64,000 bases of DNA from assembly GCA_020912385.1 (NCBI GenBank), contig CP087218.1, positions 186,001 to 250,000 of the forward strand, given 5' to 3'. The notes beneath the pieces were generated by a model that had not been told where the DNA came from, did no database searches, and saw only the letters and a program-made list of their open reading frames with translations. Shown here one piece after another: positions 55,692 to 64,000 of this stretch. Every line of letters starts with the position of its first letter. The stretch's first letter is position 1. Position numbers and translations under genes: made by a program. This stretch comes from Neofusicoccum parvum (Eukaryota > Ascomycota > Dothideomycetes > Botryosphaeriales > Botryosphaeriaceae).

Positions 55692-56609
55692 ATGCGGCCT
55701 TCCGCAATTTTCCCGGTGCTCTGCGCCATCGCCGCCGTCATCCTCGGGTTCCTCTGCATTTTCGCCGGCTCTAAAAAGGACTTCATGGAGGACTACCACA
55801 TCCTGACGCTCAACACCTCCCGCATCGGGCAGAACGTGCTTAACGAGACGCTCTCCTCGGGCTCCAGCAGCGACAACTCCATCATCTCGTGGATCTCCAA
55901 CGCCACCTCCAGCATCTCCGACTCCATCACCGACGAGCTCAACGATGCCGTCAACAGCGTCGTCTCCTCCATCGCCGACGACCTCGGCCTCAAGGACTTC
56001 TACTCCGCCCACCTGATGGACTACTGCTGGGGCGACTACACCCCGCAGCCGGTGCCCAACGCGACGGTCAAGTCGTCCGAGATCCACAAGAACATCACCG
56101 CCTGCTCGAACCGCACGGCCATGTTCCACTTCGACCCGACCGCCGCGCTCGAGAAGTCGCTCAACGAGTCGGGCCTGGGCATCACGCTCGACGACCTCAA
56201 CTGGCCGGACGACATCCAGAAGGGCCTGGACGCGCTGCGCATCGCCTACAAGGCCATGTTCGTGCTGTACTGCATCGCCGTCGGCCTGTCCTTCCTGGTG
56301 CTGCTGGGCTCGCTGTTCGGCGTCTTTGGTGGCGGCCGCCTGTCGGCCTTTGTCAACGTGCTGCTGGCCACCCTGGCCTTCCTGGCCTTCGGCATCGCCA
56401 GCGCCATTGCGACCGCCGTCGCCGTCAAGGGCTCCGACGTCATCAACAAGTACGGCGAGGACGTTGGCGTCGAGTCGCACCGTGGCGGCAAGTTCATGGC
56501 TATTTCGTGGGCGGGTACGGGTGTGCTGTTCCTGGCGATTATTGCCTGGTGCGTGGAGTGCTGCATTGGCAGGAGGCAGAAGAGGAGGACCTTCACCGAG
56601 AAGCCGTAA
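55692..56609 (+). CDS. SUR7/PalI-family four-span membrane protein
   Basis: Members sit in eisosomes or MCC patches of the plasma membrane, or act in pH sensing (PalI). One exon, 305 aa. TM1 is near residues 5-25 (IFPVLCAIAAVILGFLCIFAG). A long extracellular loop follows with N-glycosylation sites (NTS, NET, NAT, NIT, NRT) and a Ser-rich amphipathic part. Then TM2 near 190-210, TM3 near 220-240 and TM4 near 272-292, and a short basic tail (RRQKRRTFTEKP). A conserved-type YCWGDYTP motif and a following Cys match the SUR7 loop (W-x-C type). The short tail argues for SUR7 rather than PalI, which has a long cytosolic tail. Confidence 0.85.
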   Translation: MRPSAIFPVLCAIAAVILGFLCIFAGSKKDFMEDYHILTLNTSRIGQNVLNETLSSGSSSDNSIISWISNATSSISDSITDELNDAVNSVVSSIADDLGLKDFYSAHLMDYCWGDYTPQPVPNATVKSSEIHKNITACSNRTAMFHFDPTAALEKSLNESGLGITLDDLNWPDDIQKGLDALRIAYKAMFVLYCIAVGLSFLVLLGSLFGVFGGGRLSAFVNVLLATLAFLAFGIASAIATAVAVKGSDVINKYGEDVGVESHRGGKFMAISWAGTGVLFLAIIAWCVECCIGRRQKRRTFTEKP

Positions 56610-57131
56610 GAATGGCGACGACTGAATGATCACGAACAGTGAATGGAAGAATGATCCGGTGGGGATGAGATGAGTGGTTAATTATGGGCGGTACGATCTA
56701 CGATTTGGCGCTTGATATTTTTCGTTTTCGGATGCATTCTAGATACCCTCCTCCGTGGAGTACCGTTTGGTTGTGAATTTATGATATTTCCTCTTATCCA
56801 ATGCTCCCTATGATTTCCTTTCCCCTTTCTGTGACCCTACCGGCAGCGAAATTGGGGTATATAACAAGAATTGAAGGACGTGCCTACACATTATCTTCCC
56901 CAGCCTGATAACAATGGTATCTCCATGACGCCCTAATAGTGCTCCCTAGCGAATACTCAAGAATATTGATTGTCCTCCACGTTTCCCACCAATCTTTAAT
57001 TCCACATCCCGTGCGCGACATCTCACCCCGAATCCCTTATCCACCCAGTCCGAACCCGAATCTCCATCCCATCTCATCTCATTCCATCCCATCCCATCCA
57101 ATCCAATCCCACCCTCCCCAATCCCCCCAGC
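56610..57131. other. Convergent 3' region with an ATCCC/ATCCA microsatellite
   Basis: The gap lies between the stop codons of two converging genes. T-rich 3' UTR sequence is followed at 57063-57111 by a degenerate pentamer array of ATCCC, ATCCA and ATCTC on the plus strand. No gene is visible. Confidence 0.5.
57063..57111. repeat. Pentanucleotide microsatellite (ATCCC/ATCTC/ATCCA)
   Basis: Roughly nine imperfect 5-bp units in tandem, directly after the stop of the Cys-rich gene, in its 3' UTR. Confidence 0.75.
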
Positions 57132-57158
57132 CTACCCCATAACCATATCCTCATCAAC

Positions 57159-57192
<34 letters not shown>

Positions 57193-57890
57193 TCCCCACC
57201 CTCCTCCACACACCTCAAACACCACGTCTCCCCCTCCACCCCCCTCTCCACGCAGCACTCGCAGCAAATCCGCCTCGCCGCCGCGCCGCCCGCGCACCCC
57301 GCCCACCGCTCGCACACCCGCGCGCACACGAAGCACGTCCGCGCCCCGCAGTCCGCGCACGACAGGTAGCTCTCCAGCTCCTTCTTCTGCCGCGGCCGCC
57401 GCCCGCAGTGGTGGCACGGCGTGAGGTCCGCGGCGCCGCCCCCCGCCCGCGCCGCCGCGTCGTGGGGTTTGGGGGAGGGTTGGGTCGCTGGGCGTGTGCG
57501 GCGCGGGTGCGCGAGGATGCGGGCGGCTTTGCGGCGGGGCGGCGAGGGGTAGAGGGTTGTGGGGTCGGGGGCGGCGGTTGCGTGGATGATGTGGGTGGGT
57601 GGAGCGGCGTGGTCGGCTGGGTGGGGGTGCGTCGACGGGGAGATCTTGATGTTTTTGATGGGCCTGGGGGTGGCTGAGGGTTAGGAGTCGGGAGGGTGGC
57701 TTTGGCTGGGCTGGGGCGGAGCTTACACGGTGTTGGGGGTGTAGTCGTCGGCGGCGGCGCCGCGCTTCCGTTTGCCCAGGTGGTCGGGCGAGTGTTGTTG
57801 CGGGTTGTGCTGGTCCATGGCCTGCTTCGAGGGAGAGTGGTGAGGATGGTCGGCGTCGGCCGTCTCGAAGAGCTCCTCGGTGAGGTACAT
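57132..57890 (-). CDS. Cys-rich zinc-finger-like protein, function unknown
   Basis: Minus-strand exons 57890-57727 and 57663-57132, joined by a 63-bp intron, give 231 aa. The N-terminus (MYLTEELFETADADHPHHS) and the first half are disordered and Pro/His-rich, with a basic GKRKRG. From residue 138 a cysteine-dense module appears: C138/C141 (CHHC), C157/C160, C165/C168, C172, C178, C188/C189, C191/C192 and C203/C206, with SYLSCADCGARTCFVCARVC. The spacing suggests two or three zinc sites, B-box or RING-like, but no known finger fits exactly. The end is an Asp7-Gly5 run coded by (CAT)n and (CAC)n trinucleotide repeats at 57158-57193. Confidence 0.75.
57158..57193. repeat. Coding trinucleotide repeats (CAC)n-(ATC)n
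   Basis: Five CAC units followed by about seven ATC units on the plus strand. On the minus strand they code for the poly-Asp and poly-Gly tail of the Cys-rich protein, so length changes keep the frame. Confidence 0.8.
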
Positions 57891-58580
57891 GCTGGTGGTC
57901 GGCGTGGACGGGGACAGCTATGTGGCGGCGACGCAAGGAATTGTGTTTGAAGGGAGCGGCGTGGGCGATTGCAGGTGAAGCGTCGTCGCGGTGCGGGGAT
58001 GGAGTGAAGGAGCGGGTAGCACGAAGCGGCTGGCGCTGGAGCGGAAGAAGGAGAGGCTGGCGGCAGCGGGCGCTTGCGAGGCAGAAGCTGGCAGATGACC
58101 GTGATGGCAGCTGCAGGGCGCTCGCTCGGCGGAGAGAGAGGAGCACGCCGCGCCGCTGACTGACAACAGGCACTCGCCTGGCTCGAGCGCCCGCCCCAGG
58201 CAACTCCCGACTCGCCGCCGGCCTCTCCCCGACTCCTAGCAGCAGTGATCCGACGCGTGTGCCTGGCCAATTGGTCGTGCATTTGCTTTTGCCGCCAAAA
58301 CCTGCGACTCGACTTTTGCCGCGGCGAATAAACATCCTCCCGTCTTGGGACGCCTCCCAAGTCGAGATCCGGCCTCAACCATGGTTCACCAGCCGCGACA
58401 GCCCTGTCCCTCTCTCGCGACAGTACGGTGACAGTCAGATGACAGATGTGCACGCTGCCTATATTAATACACTAATCAATCGGGAGCCCAGCAGCAGAAC
58501 GAAGCGACAAACATCCACAATGCGAAACAAGCGTCGCTGCAGGAGAAACAAGCCCGTCCCCAATTTCGCCCCAGCCCATC
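57891..58580. other. Promoter of the Cys-rich gene and 3' end of the HVA1-like gene
   Basis: About 690 bp. The part next to 57890 is GC-rich. The part next to 58580 is A/T-richer and contains TATTAATAC near 58461. No gene is supported. Confidence 0.4.
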
Positions 58581-59588
58581 TCAATCGAAATAAATGTTGT
58601 CCGGCTTGTGCACGCAGATCTTCCCAGAGGAATTGCTCTTCAGCACGATCCTCGGATCGTCGTCGCTGGCCTTGACCTGCTTGCCCTCAATCTTCTTCTG
58701 CTCCGTGACGATCTCGACGACTTCTCCATCGACCCAGCCTGGCATGGCCTTCCAATGAACTTGCTGTCCCTTCTCGGGAAGGCGATCGTTCGACCCCTGC
58801 TCCCCAGGTGCATCGGCGCTATCGTGTCTGGACCCCACTGTGCCGTTCTGCTTGCCCTTGCCGGAGTTGTTCTTTTGCTTTTTGTTGGTTGAGGAATCCG
58901 ACTTCGAGGGCCGGCCGCGCTTTTTTCCCTTTGGAGGTGCCTCTTCCTTTTCTTCGTCATCAGATTCTGAGTTCTCGGACGCTTCAGCATCCTCATCCTC
59001 ATCGTCTTCAACGTATTCTTCATCCCCTTCGTCCACCGCCTCGTTCTCTTCGTCCTCGCCATCCTCGGCGGCAGTTTTCTCGTCCTCCTTTCTCTTCGCA
59101 TACTCCTCGTCTTCCTCCTTATTCGCTTTCTGGCGGCTTTCCTTCGCCTTCTTCGTGTTTCCAACGAACTGTTTCCCCTCCTTGCTCTCCTTTTGCTTCT
59201 TCTCGTCCGTCTCCTTTTTCTCTTCCTCACTCATATTCTCCCACGCTTTCTTGGGCAGATACCGCTTTTGCGTACCGTCCTCTTGCTTCGCATTGGCGCT
59301 TCCATCCTTAGTCTGCCATTCCTCCTCACCCCACTTAGACAGGTGTTGTTGCGACTCGTCTTGGTCTTTCTTGTCGGTAGTGTAACCACCGCCGCGTTCC
59401 TTGTATTCGGAGGCCATCATTTGCGCCTGTCCGTTGTGTCAGCTCAGTTCTTCATGCGGAAGTGAAACGGAGCTCTCCACCTTCCGCGCGGACCATTGAC
59501 CAGGCGCGCCGCCTTTGTCGCTCTGGTGGATCTCCTCCTTGACCTCATCACGGAGCTCCGGGTCGGTGTACTTGTCCTTCGAAGGCAT
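58581..59588 (-). CDS. DUF5872 / HVA1-TUDOR protein
   Basis: The molecular function is not established; the C-terminal domain is named for the hypervirulence-associated protein of Cryptococcus. Exon 1 is 59588-59481 (36 codons) and exon 2 is 59426-58581, giving 317 aa. The splice creates WSARKAQMMASEYKERGGGY, the conserved DUF5872 core; it is preceded by KYTDPELRDEVKEEIHQSDK. The middle is a very long Glu/Lys/Asp-rich disordered stretch (about residues 90-230) with GRPSK, an AT-hook-like motif. The end, about 250-317, is a Tudor-like HVA1 domain (KGQQVHWKAMPGWVDGEVVE, DDDPRIVLKSNSSGKI). The donor GTGGAG is non-consensus, but the protein join is convincing. Confidence 0.9.
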
Positions 59589-60231
59589 GGCGAGTAGGGT
59601 ATTGGTATTCAAGAGACGATTTGTGGGCAGCTCTCGTTGGTGAATCTGGAGACGAAATTTGGACAGCCGAAACGATAAGTTCACGACACTTGGAAGACGT
59701 CGCGTAAGCATGTAATTCTCAACGCAGCCTGAGTTGTCAGGGAGCAAGACACGGTGCGAGCAGCCAGCTTAAGAGCTGCTCCAAGCTTCTAAGCTGCTAA
59801 CGCAGCACTCATAGCCATGCCGTCATAGACATCTTCGCAACCTCACCATCGCATCATCATTAGAAAATAGGAAGGCTGGCCACTTTCCACAGGGTCTGCC
59901 GCCAAACAATGGTACGTTTCTCCCTCCACAGCAGGATCGCGTCAATGATGCGGTGATCGCCCGCGTTCCTTGCGCTAGGCACCTTTAGGACTCGCGCATT
60001 CGCGCCCTGAATCGCGTCACGCGTCACCAATTAGCTTTCCTCTTTGGGACGCGCCGGTGCTGTGCTTGTTGCAAACCGAATAGCAGCCATCTCCTTCTCA
60101 TCTATCTTCCCTTCTCTCCAAGCCTATCACTGCATGGCTGCTTTGTGTCTGTTAAGTCAATAATCCTCTTTCTGAGAAATCCGAGCGACGCCCCTTAGCC
60201 CTGACGTTTACTTCTCACTTTAGTGGACAAC
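59589..60231. other. Upstream region of the HVA1-like gene
   Basis: About 640 bp between the HVA1-like start and the small frame at 60232. It is pyrimidine-rich on the plus strand from 60080 to 60220. A CTTTAG acceptor-like site stands just before 60223. Confidence 0.4.
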
Positions 60232-60561
60232 ATGGAACTCGAGGACGGACACCTTGAGTCCGCCCAATCTTCTGTTTTAGCGAGGGCTTCCTACTCAGCA
60301 GATCAATCAACGGCCCATTCAAATACACGCTCCCTGGCATCCCTCACAGTCGCATCGGTAACATCATCGGACCAGCATGGGGAATCCTCACCTATCGCTG
60401 TCGGCAACTTTCCTCAATTGCCAACACTTCCCCCACCGACAACCTTGACCTCGTCAATGGCTTCTCCCTCTTTATCTTCATCCCCACTACGGTCAATGGA
60501 CTGCATAATGCGAGCCATAAGGTTTCGACCCAGACTTTTGAGTAAATGGATTCAGCGTTAG
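60232..60561 (+). CDS. Possible small Ser/Thr-rich hypothetical protein
   Basis: An open frame of 109 codons from ATG 60232 (MELEDGHLESAQSS). It is Ser/Thr/Pro-rich with a basic end (RFRPRLLSKWIQR). No domain is recognised. A pyrimidine tract and CTTTAG lie directly upstream, so it might be the last exon of a larger gene, but no convincing upstream exon was found. It could equally be noise. Confidence 0.25.
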   Translation: MELEDGHLESAQSSVLARASYSADQSTAHSNTRSLASLTVASVTSSDQHGESSPIAVGNFPQLPTLPPPTTLTSSMASPSLSSSPLRSMDCIMRAIRFRPRLLSKWIQR

Positions 60562-60771
60562 TATCTCCTGGTTACTCTGGACTGTTCGGAGGGGATGTAA
60601 CGGAAGATACGGCGAGTAGAAGAGGTCTAAAGGGTATTTTGATCTTTAGGTAAGTGGTTCAGATGGAGGCGAGGAGACTGGTTAAGAGTTCTTCGGACAA
60701 ATCAGATGATGGATCGGGCCGTAATACTGGTTGCCTTTCTTTGCATTAGTTTCATTATGCGTTCTTCCACG

Positions 60772-62964
60772 TCAAACAACATCAATCATTCCAAACTCCA
60801 CCCCCTCCATTTCCATCCCCTCCCCAAACATATACCCATGACAATACGCCTCGCCCACCAACTCCCAGGCCTCCTCTTCCCTATTCGACCGCCTAAACAC
60901 ATACGGCACATACGCCCCCGCCACCAGCATAACCACATCGCCCTCGGCCGCCGTCCACGGGGCGGTCCCCATATACCCCTTCTCCGTAGCAAAGATCCTC
61001 CGATCGACGTAAAACTTCTCGAAAACGTCTTCGAACGCCGGGTCCTCGCTGGTCCACAGCTTCTGCTCAACCTCGACGTCGACCCTGCTCATCGCCTTCA
61101 GCCGCTCATGCCGCCTCCTGATGACCTCCCTGAAGCCGTACGCGGGCGAGTCGAACGAGGCCAGGAAGTTGCGGATGGCGTGGATCTTGTAGCGGTCCAG
61201 CATCTCCGAGTCCTTCTCGTTGGCGACGAGGTCCCAGAGGGTGCGGCGGCGGCGGTCGTCGGGCTCGGCGGCCAGGTCGGGGTCGTCGGCGTCGAGGTCC
61301 TGCAGGATGGCGGCGCGCATCTTGCCCTCGGAGAGCGTGTACGTCTCCTCGGCGAAGATGGCGAACCACTCGACGAAGTGGCGGTCGGTGAGCTCGACCG
61401 CGTCCTCGTCGTCGTCCGGCGCGGCGTGCGTGGCGCCGGCGGCCAGCGTGCGCCAGAACGCCGACACCACGGGCTCGCCCGTCGGCGCGTACGTGGCTTG
61501 CGGCGCGTTCGGGAGCTTGAAGAGGAGGCGCAGCAGCCGCCAGATGGGCTGGATGAGCCGCGTCGAGCGGCAGTCGCCCGTGGCGGTGACGGTGTCCAGC
61601 ACGGCGGCCTTGAGCCTCAGCACGCCGCGGTCGGCGCCGGCGATGGAGAAGCTGGGCTCGAGCGAGATGGCGGCGGAGAAGTTGAGCGTCGACAGGTCGC
61701 TCAGCGGGAGCGGCCTCGCCGGGGCGCTGAGGTCGGGCACCCACGAGGGGAGCCCGGTGACGAACCCCCCCTCCGGCCGGAACAGCTTGATGTAGCTCGA
61801 CGGGAACGCGTACTCGACGTCGCAGCCGTGGCGGATCTGGCCGACCATGGACAGCAGGAAGATGCCGGTGCTCGCGTTGCGCAGCAGGGCGGCGGCGCAC
61901 TCGCAGAAGACGTCGCGGACGGGCTTCTGGTAGTCGGCGGCCAGGCCGGCGGCGTCGTCGGAGCCGTGGGCCTGGCACAGCGAGAGCACGCCGAACAGCT
62001 TGTCGCGCCCGTCGACGGCGCGCCGGCTGCGTGCCTCGGTCACGGCCGACTCGAGCGCGACCGCGTCGCCGCCGGCCAGCAGCTCGTGCGCGCGGCGGGC
62101 GAAGTCGAGCCCGGCCACGCGCGCGCGCATGTGCGCGAACATGCCGTCCATGTACTTGGACGGGCCGTCGACCGCGACGAAGCTGCCGCCGCTGTGCTCC
62201 AGCAGCTGGTCGAACGGCACCTGCTGCGCGCCCACCAGGTACACCGTGTCGCGCGCCAGCACCGCCTCCTGCAGCGTCCACACGCGCGCGAACCACCCGC
62301 GCGACAGCACCCACGACAGCGCCTCCAGCGCCACCAGCGCCGCCCCGCGGCTGCTCAGCGCCGCCCACGCCGACGACACGTCGTCCGGCAGCTCCTCGTC
62401 CGAGAAGAACGGCCGCGCCTTCTTGAGCGCCAGCTCCGTGGCCAGCGACGACTGCCCCAGCCAGACCACCACGCGCGCCGCCGCCCGGAAGATGTCGCCC
62501 ATCATGTTGACCTGCGCGCTCTTCTCGACGTCGTCGCCCTGGTTGATGCAGATGGCGTCGATCCAGATCGGCGCCGCCGTCCACCCCAGCTCCTGCAGCT
62601 GCGCGAGCCCGTTGTGCAGGTTTTTGAACACGTCGAGCGCCGCGCCGTTGCACATGATGGTCCGCTTGGTGGCGCCCGTCCGGGGCCCGACGATGTCGCT
62701 GTCGATGGCCCATGTGTACGAGAGAGCCTCGTAGGACGGGTTGGTGGAGAGGTCGACCTCGATCAGGGTGCAGTGGATGAGGTAGTCGTCTGTCTTGGGC
62801 GAGAGCTGGACGAGGCGTATGGATGTGGGTGTTTTCAAAGCCGAGTATTCGAAGTCCGGCGTGCGGCGTTTCTGATGGGGGTATCAGGCTTTGAACACTT
62901 CAACGTTTCGATCGCCCGAAAGACGTACGGCTAACGCGCCCGCCACGCGCCTTGCGAGCGACAT
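60772..62964 (-). CDS. HET-domain (heterokaryon incompatibility) protein
   Basis: HET-domain proteins trigger programmed cell death after non-self fusion; many are orphan members without known partners. Exon 1 is 62964-62929 (MSLARRVAGALA) and exon 2 is 62871-60772, with a 57-bp intron, giving 711 aa. The long open frame has no ATG before the conserved start FEYSALKTPTSIRLVQL, so the first codon must come from the small upstream exon. HET motifs: YEALSYTWAIDSDI, APIWIDAICINQGD and MGDIFRAAARVVVWLG, then SRGWFARVWTLQEAVLA. The rest is the usual variable C-terminal region, with no NACHT, ankyrin or WD repeats. The gene is very GC-rich and stands beside AT-rich sequence. Confidence 0.92.
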
Positions 62965-64000
62965 TCTCTGTACAGTCTGCCTTTATTGCGGCGTTGTAGA
63001 ATGGAGGTAGACGGCTGAAATTGAGAAAGTGGCTGGCGTCTCAGTAATATAAGTGGTCGTCAGAGAGTGTGGGGGCGGAATTTAGCGCTCGGACACCAAT
63101 ATTGTTTCAGCACTAGCATAAGGCTGGCTATTCTTGTTAATTGGGTGGTTTTTGAGGCTAAAATCCATGGCTGTGAGCTAGTGGACGCTGGCACGCAAGT
63201 GGGTATGAAGATGCTTTTTCCTACTTCAATACTGCTTACTCACACATCAGTTATCCTTTGGCACGCCTTCCCTTGGGTAATATGAGAGGAGATCGTATGA
63301 ATCACAGGCCCTAGTGGTTTGAATGAAATATTTATGTAGCTCTCGCTTCCTCTGCAGGACATTCTGCAGATAGAAGCCGCGTTCGTCCAACCCGGCGGTG
63401 TTGTTGTACATACAAGTGTCTTGCATCAGCTACCGCTCCCGTTTCCATCCCTCTCGACCACTCTAAACAATCTCAGCTTTATCTTCATACTCTCATATTC
63501 TTTTTAAATTTCTTTTATTCAATTATATTTGCCTATCTCTTCAACCCCACCTTCTCCTGTACTATTTCAGGAAGGCAGTATTGAATCTGCTCGTTAACAT
63601 CGCCACCCATACCGTTGAGTAGAATTGTGGCAAGCCATTTCATATACAAGCTTTGGTCTAAGTACAAATATTGTAATGCGCCGACTCCCTCTCAAGAATG
63701 TTAAGAACCCTGATTCTGCGCGAGTAAAGATTTCAGAATATCACTTAGCCGCACTTGCCCCAACAACAATTAGTACGCAGATCTTCTCACTTCATGGGCT
63801 GCCGAAGACCCTTGTGCTTGGGTTGGGTGGTTTCCCAGTTGGTAGGAGCAGGGTCCAGGTTGCCAACATATATATTATCCTCTTCAACTTGACCATCACC
63901 CTCTTCAACTTGACCATCAGCCTCTACAACTCGACCATCAACCTCATCCTCAAAACACGAGCAACCCACCAAATGCCTTCACCCGGCGCTTCAAGCACCC
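62965..64000. other. HET-gene promoter and AT-rich right flank
   Basis: The first 100 bp form the HET promoter. From about 63060 the sequence becomes A/T-rich (for example near 63500-63530) and no gene is visible up to the edge. A minus-strand open frame at 63787-63972 is short, starts from TTG and is blocked upstream by a stop. It contains the 21-bp tandem repeat listed below. Confidence 0.45.
63879..63941. repeat. 21-bp tandem repeat, three units
   Basis: Three adjacent units of the type CCTCTTCAACTTGACCATCA plus one base; the third unit carries two substitutions within that stretch. The next bases (CCTCATCCTC) begin a decayed fourth unit. The period is a multiple of three and could encode a heptapeptide on the minus strand, but no convincing gene covers it. 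Confidence 0.75.

Noticed and set aside
60706..62934. Plus-strand open frame of 742 codons opposite the HET gene
   Set aside because: It is Arg/His/Val-rich, mirrors the GC-rich codons of the HET gene, and has no domain. It is an antisense shadow.
63787..63972. Short minus-strand frame with heptapeptide repeats at the right edge
   Set aside because: It begins at TTG, with an in-frame stop just upstream, and has no family match. Only the tandem repeat itself is reported.
1..64000. CRISPR arrays, transposon ORFs, telomere repeats, rRNA operons
   Set aside because: No regularly spaced repeats, transposase or reverse-transcriptase motifs, TTAGGG arrays or rRNA signatures were found on reading both strands.

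Overview
This window is nuclear DNA of a filamentous ascomycete (Pezizomycotina). Most genes carry short GT-AG introns, many of about 45-75 bp, with fungal branch points. They match families typical of these fungi: the pH-signalling protein PalC, a bZIP factor, the CCAAT factor HapC, a HET-domain protein, a fungal ubiquitin-like-domain (ULD) protein, SUR7 and the complex I 12-kDa subunit. The overall style fits Dothideomycetes best, but the order cannot be set from the sequence alone. No rRNA, tRNA, CRISPR array, transposon ORF or viral sequence was found.

Layout. 0-9.6 kb: the 5' part of ALG6 (minus, cut by the left edge), a nucleolin (NSR1/gar2), the prolyl dioxygenase TPA1/ofd1, the mitochondrial thiamine pyrophosphate carrier TPC1, and a gamma-butyrobetaine-dioxygenase-like oxygenase divergent from TPC1. 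9.6-12.5 kb: about 2.9 kb without a clear gene but with CCAAT and CRE-like sites. 12.5-16.9 kb: HAP3/hapC, prefoldin subunit 2 and CMC2 (the last two divergent). 18-26 kb: a secreted M28 aminopeptidase, a Rad53/Chk2-type FHA kinase and ERG26. 26.6-30.8 kb: a lineage-specific pair that converges tail to tail, namely a HeLo-like/ULD/zinc-ribbon protein and a large membrane protein. 31.5-34.8 kb: a small Cys-rich protein, the complex I 12-kDa subunit and palC. 36.3-40.7 kb: a PlsC-type acyltransferase with a 587-bp intron and a bZIP factor. 40.7-44.4 kb: gene-free. 44.4-51.9 kb: a thioredoxin-fold protein, an APC permease and a disordered protein (all minus). 53.7-59.6 kb: a conserved unknown, a SUR7-family protein, a Cys-rich protein and a DUF5872/HVA1 protein. 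60.8-63 kb: a HET protein next to an AT-rich right flank.

Most genes look like independent housekeeping units. Two loose themes appear. One is mitochondrial (TPC1, the carnitine-type oxygenase, CMC2, the complex I subunit) together with HAP3, a known regulator of such genes. The other is alkaline-pH signalling: palC plus three PacC-type GCCAAG sites in front of the secreted peptidase. The most unusual signals are eight same-strand GTGGGCT copies upstream of the nucleolin gene, a GC-AG first intron in prefoldin 2, an alternative HAP3 start inside intron 1, a HET-gene start that lies in a 12-codon first exon, and several minisatellites. I found no clearly new multi-gene system. Exon borders were read by eye from splice signals, reading frame and remembered family sequences.
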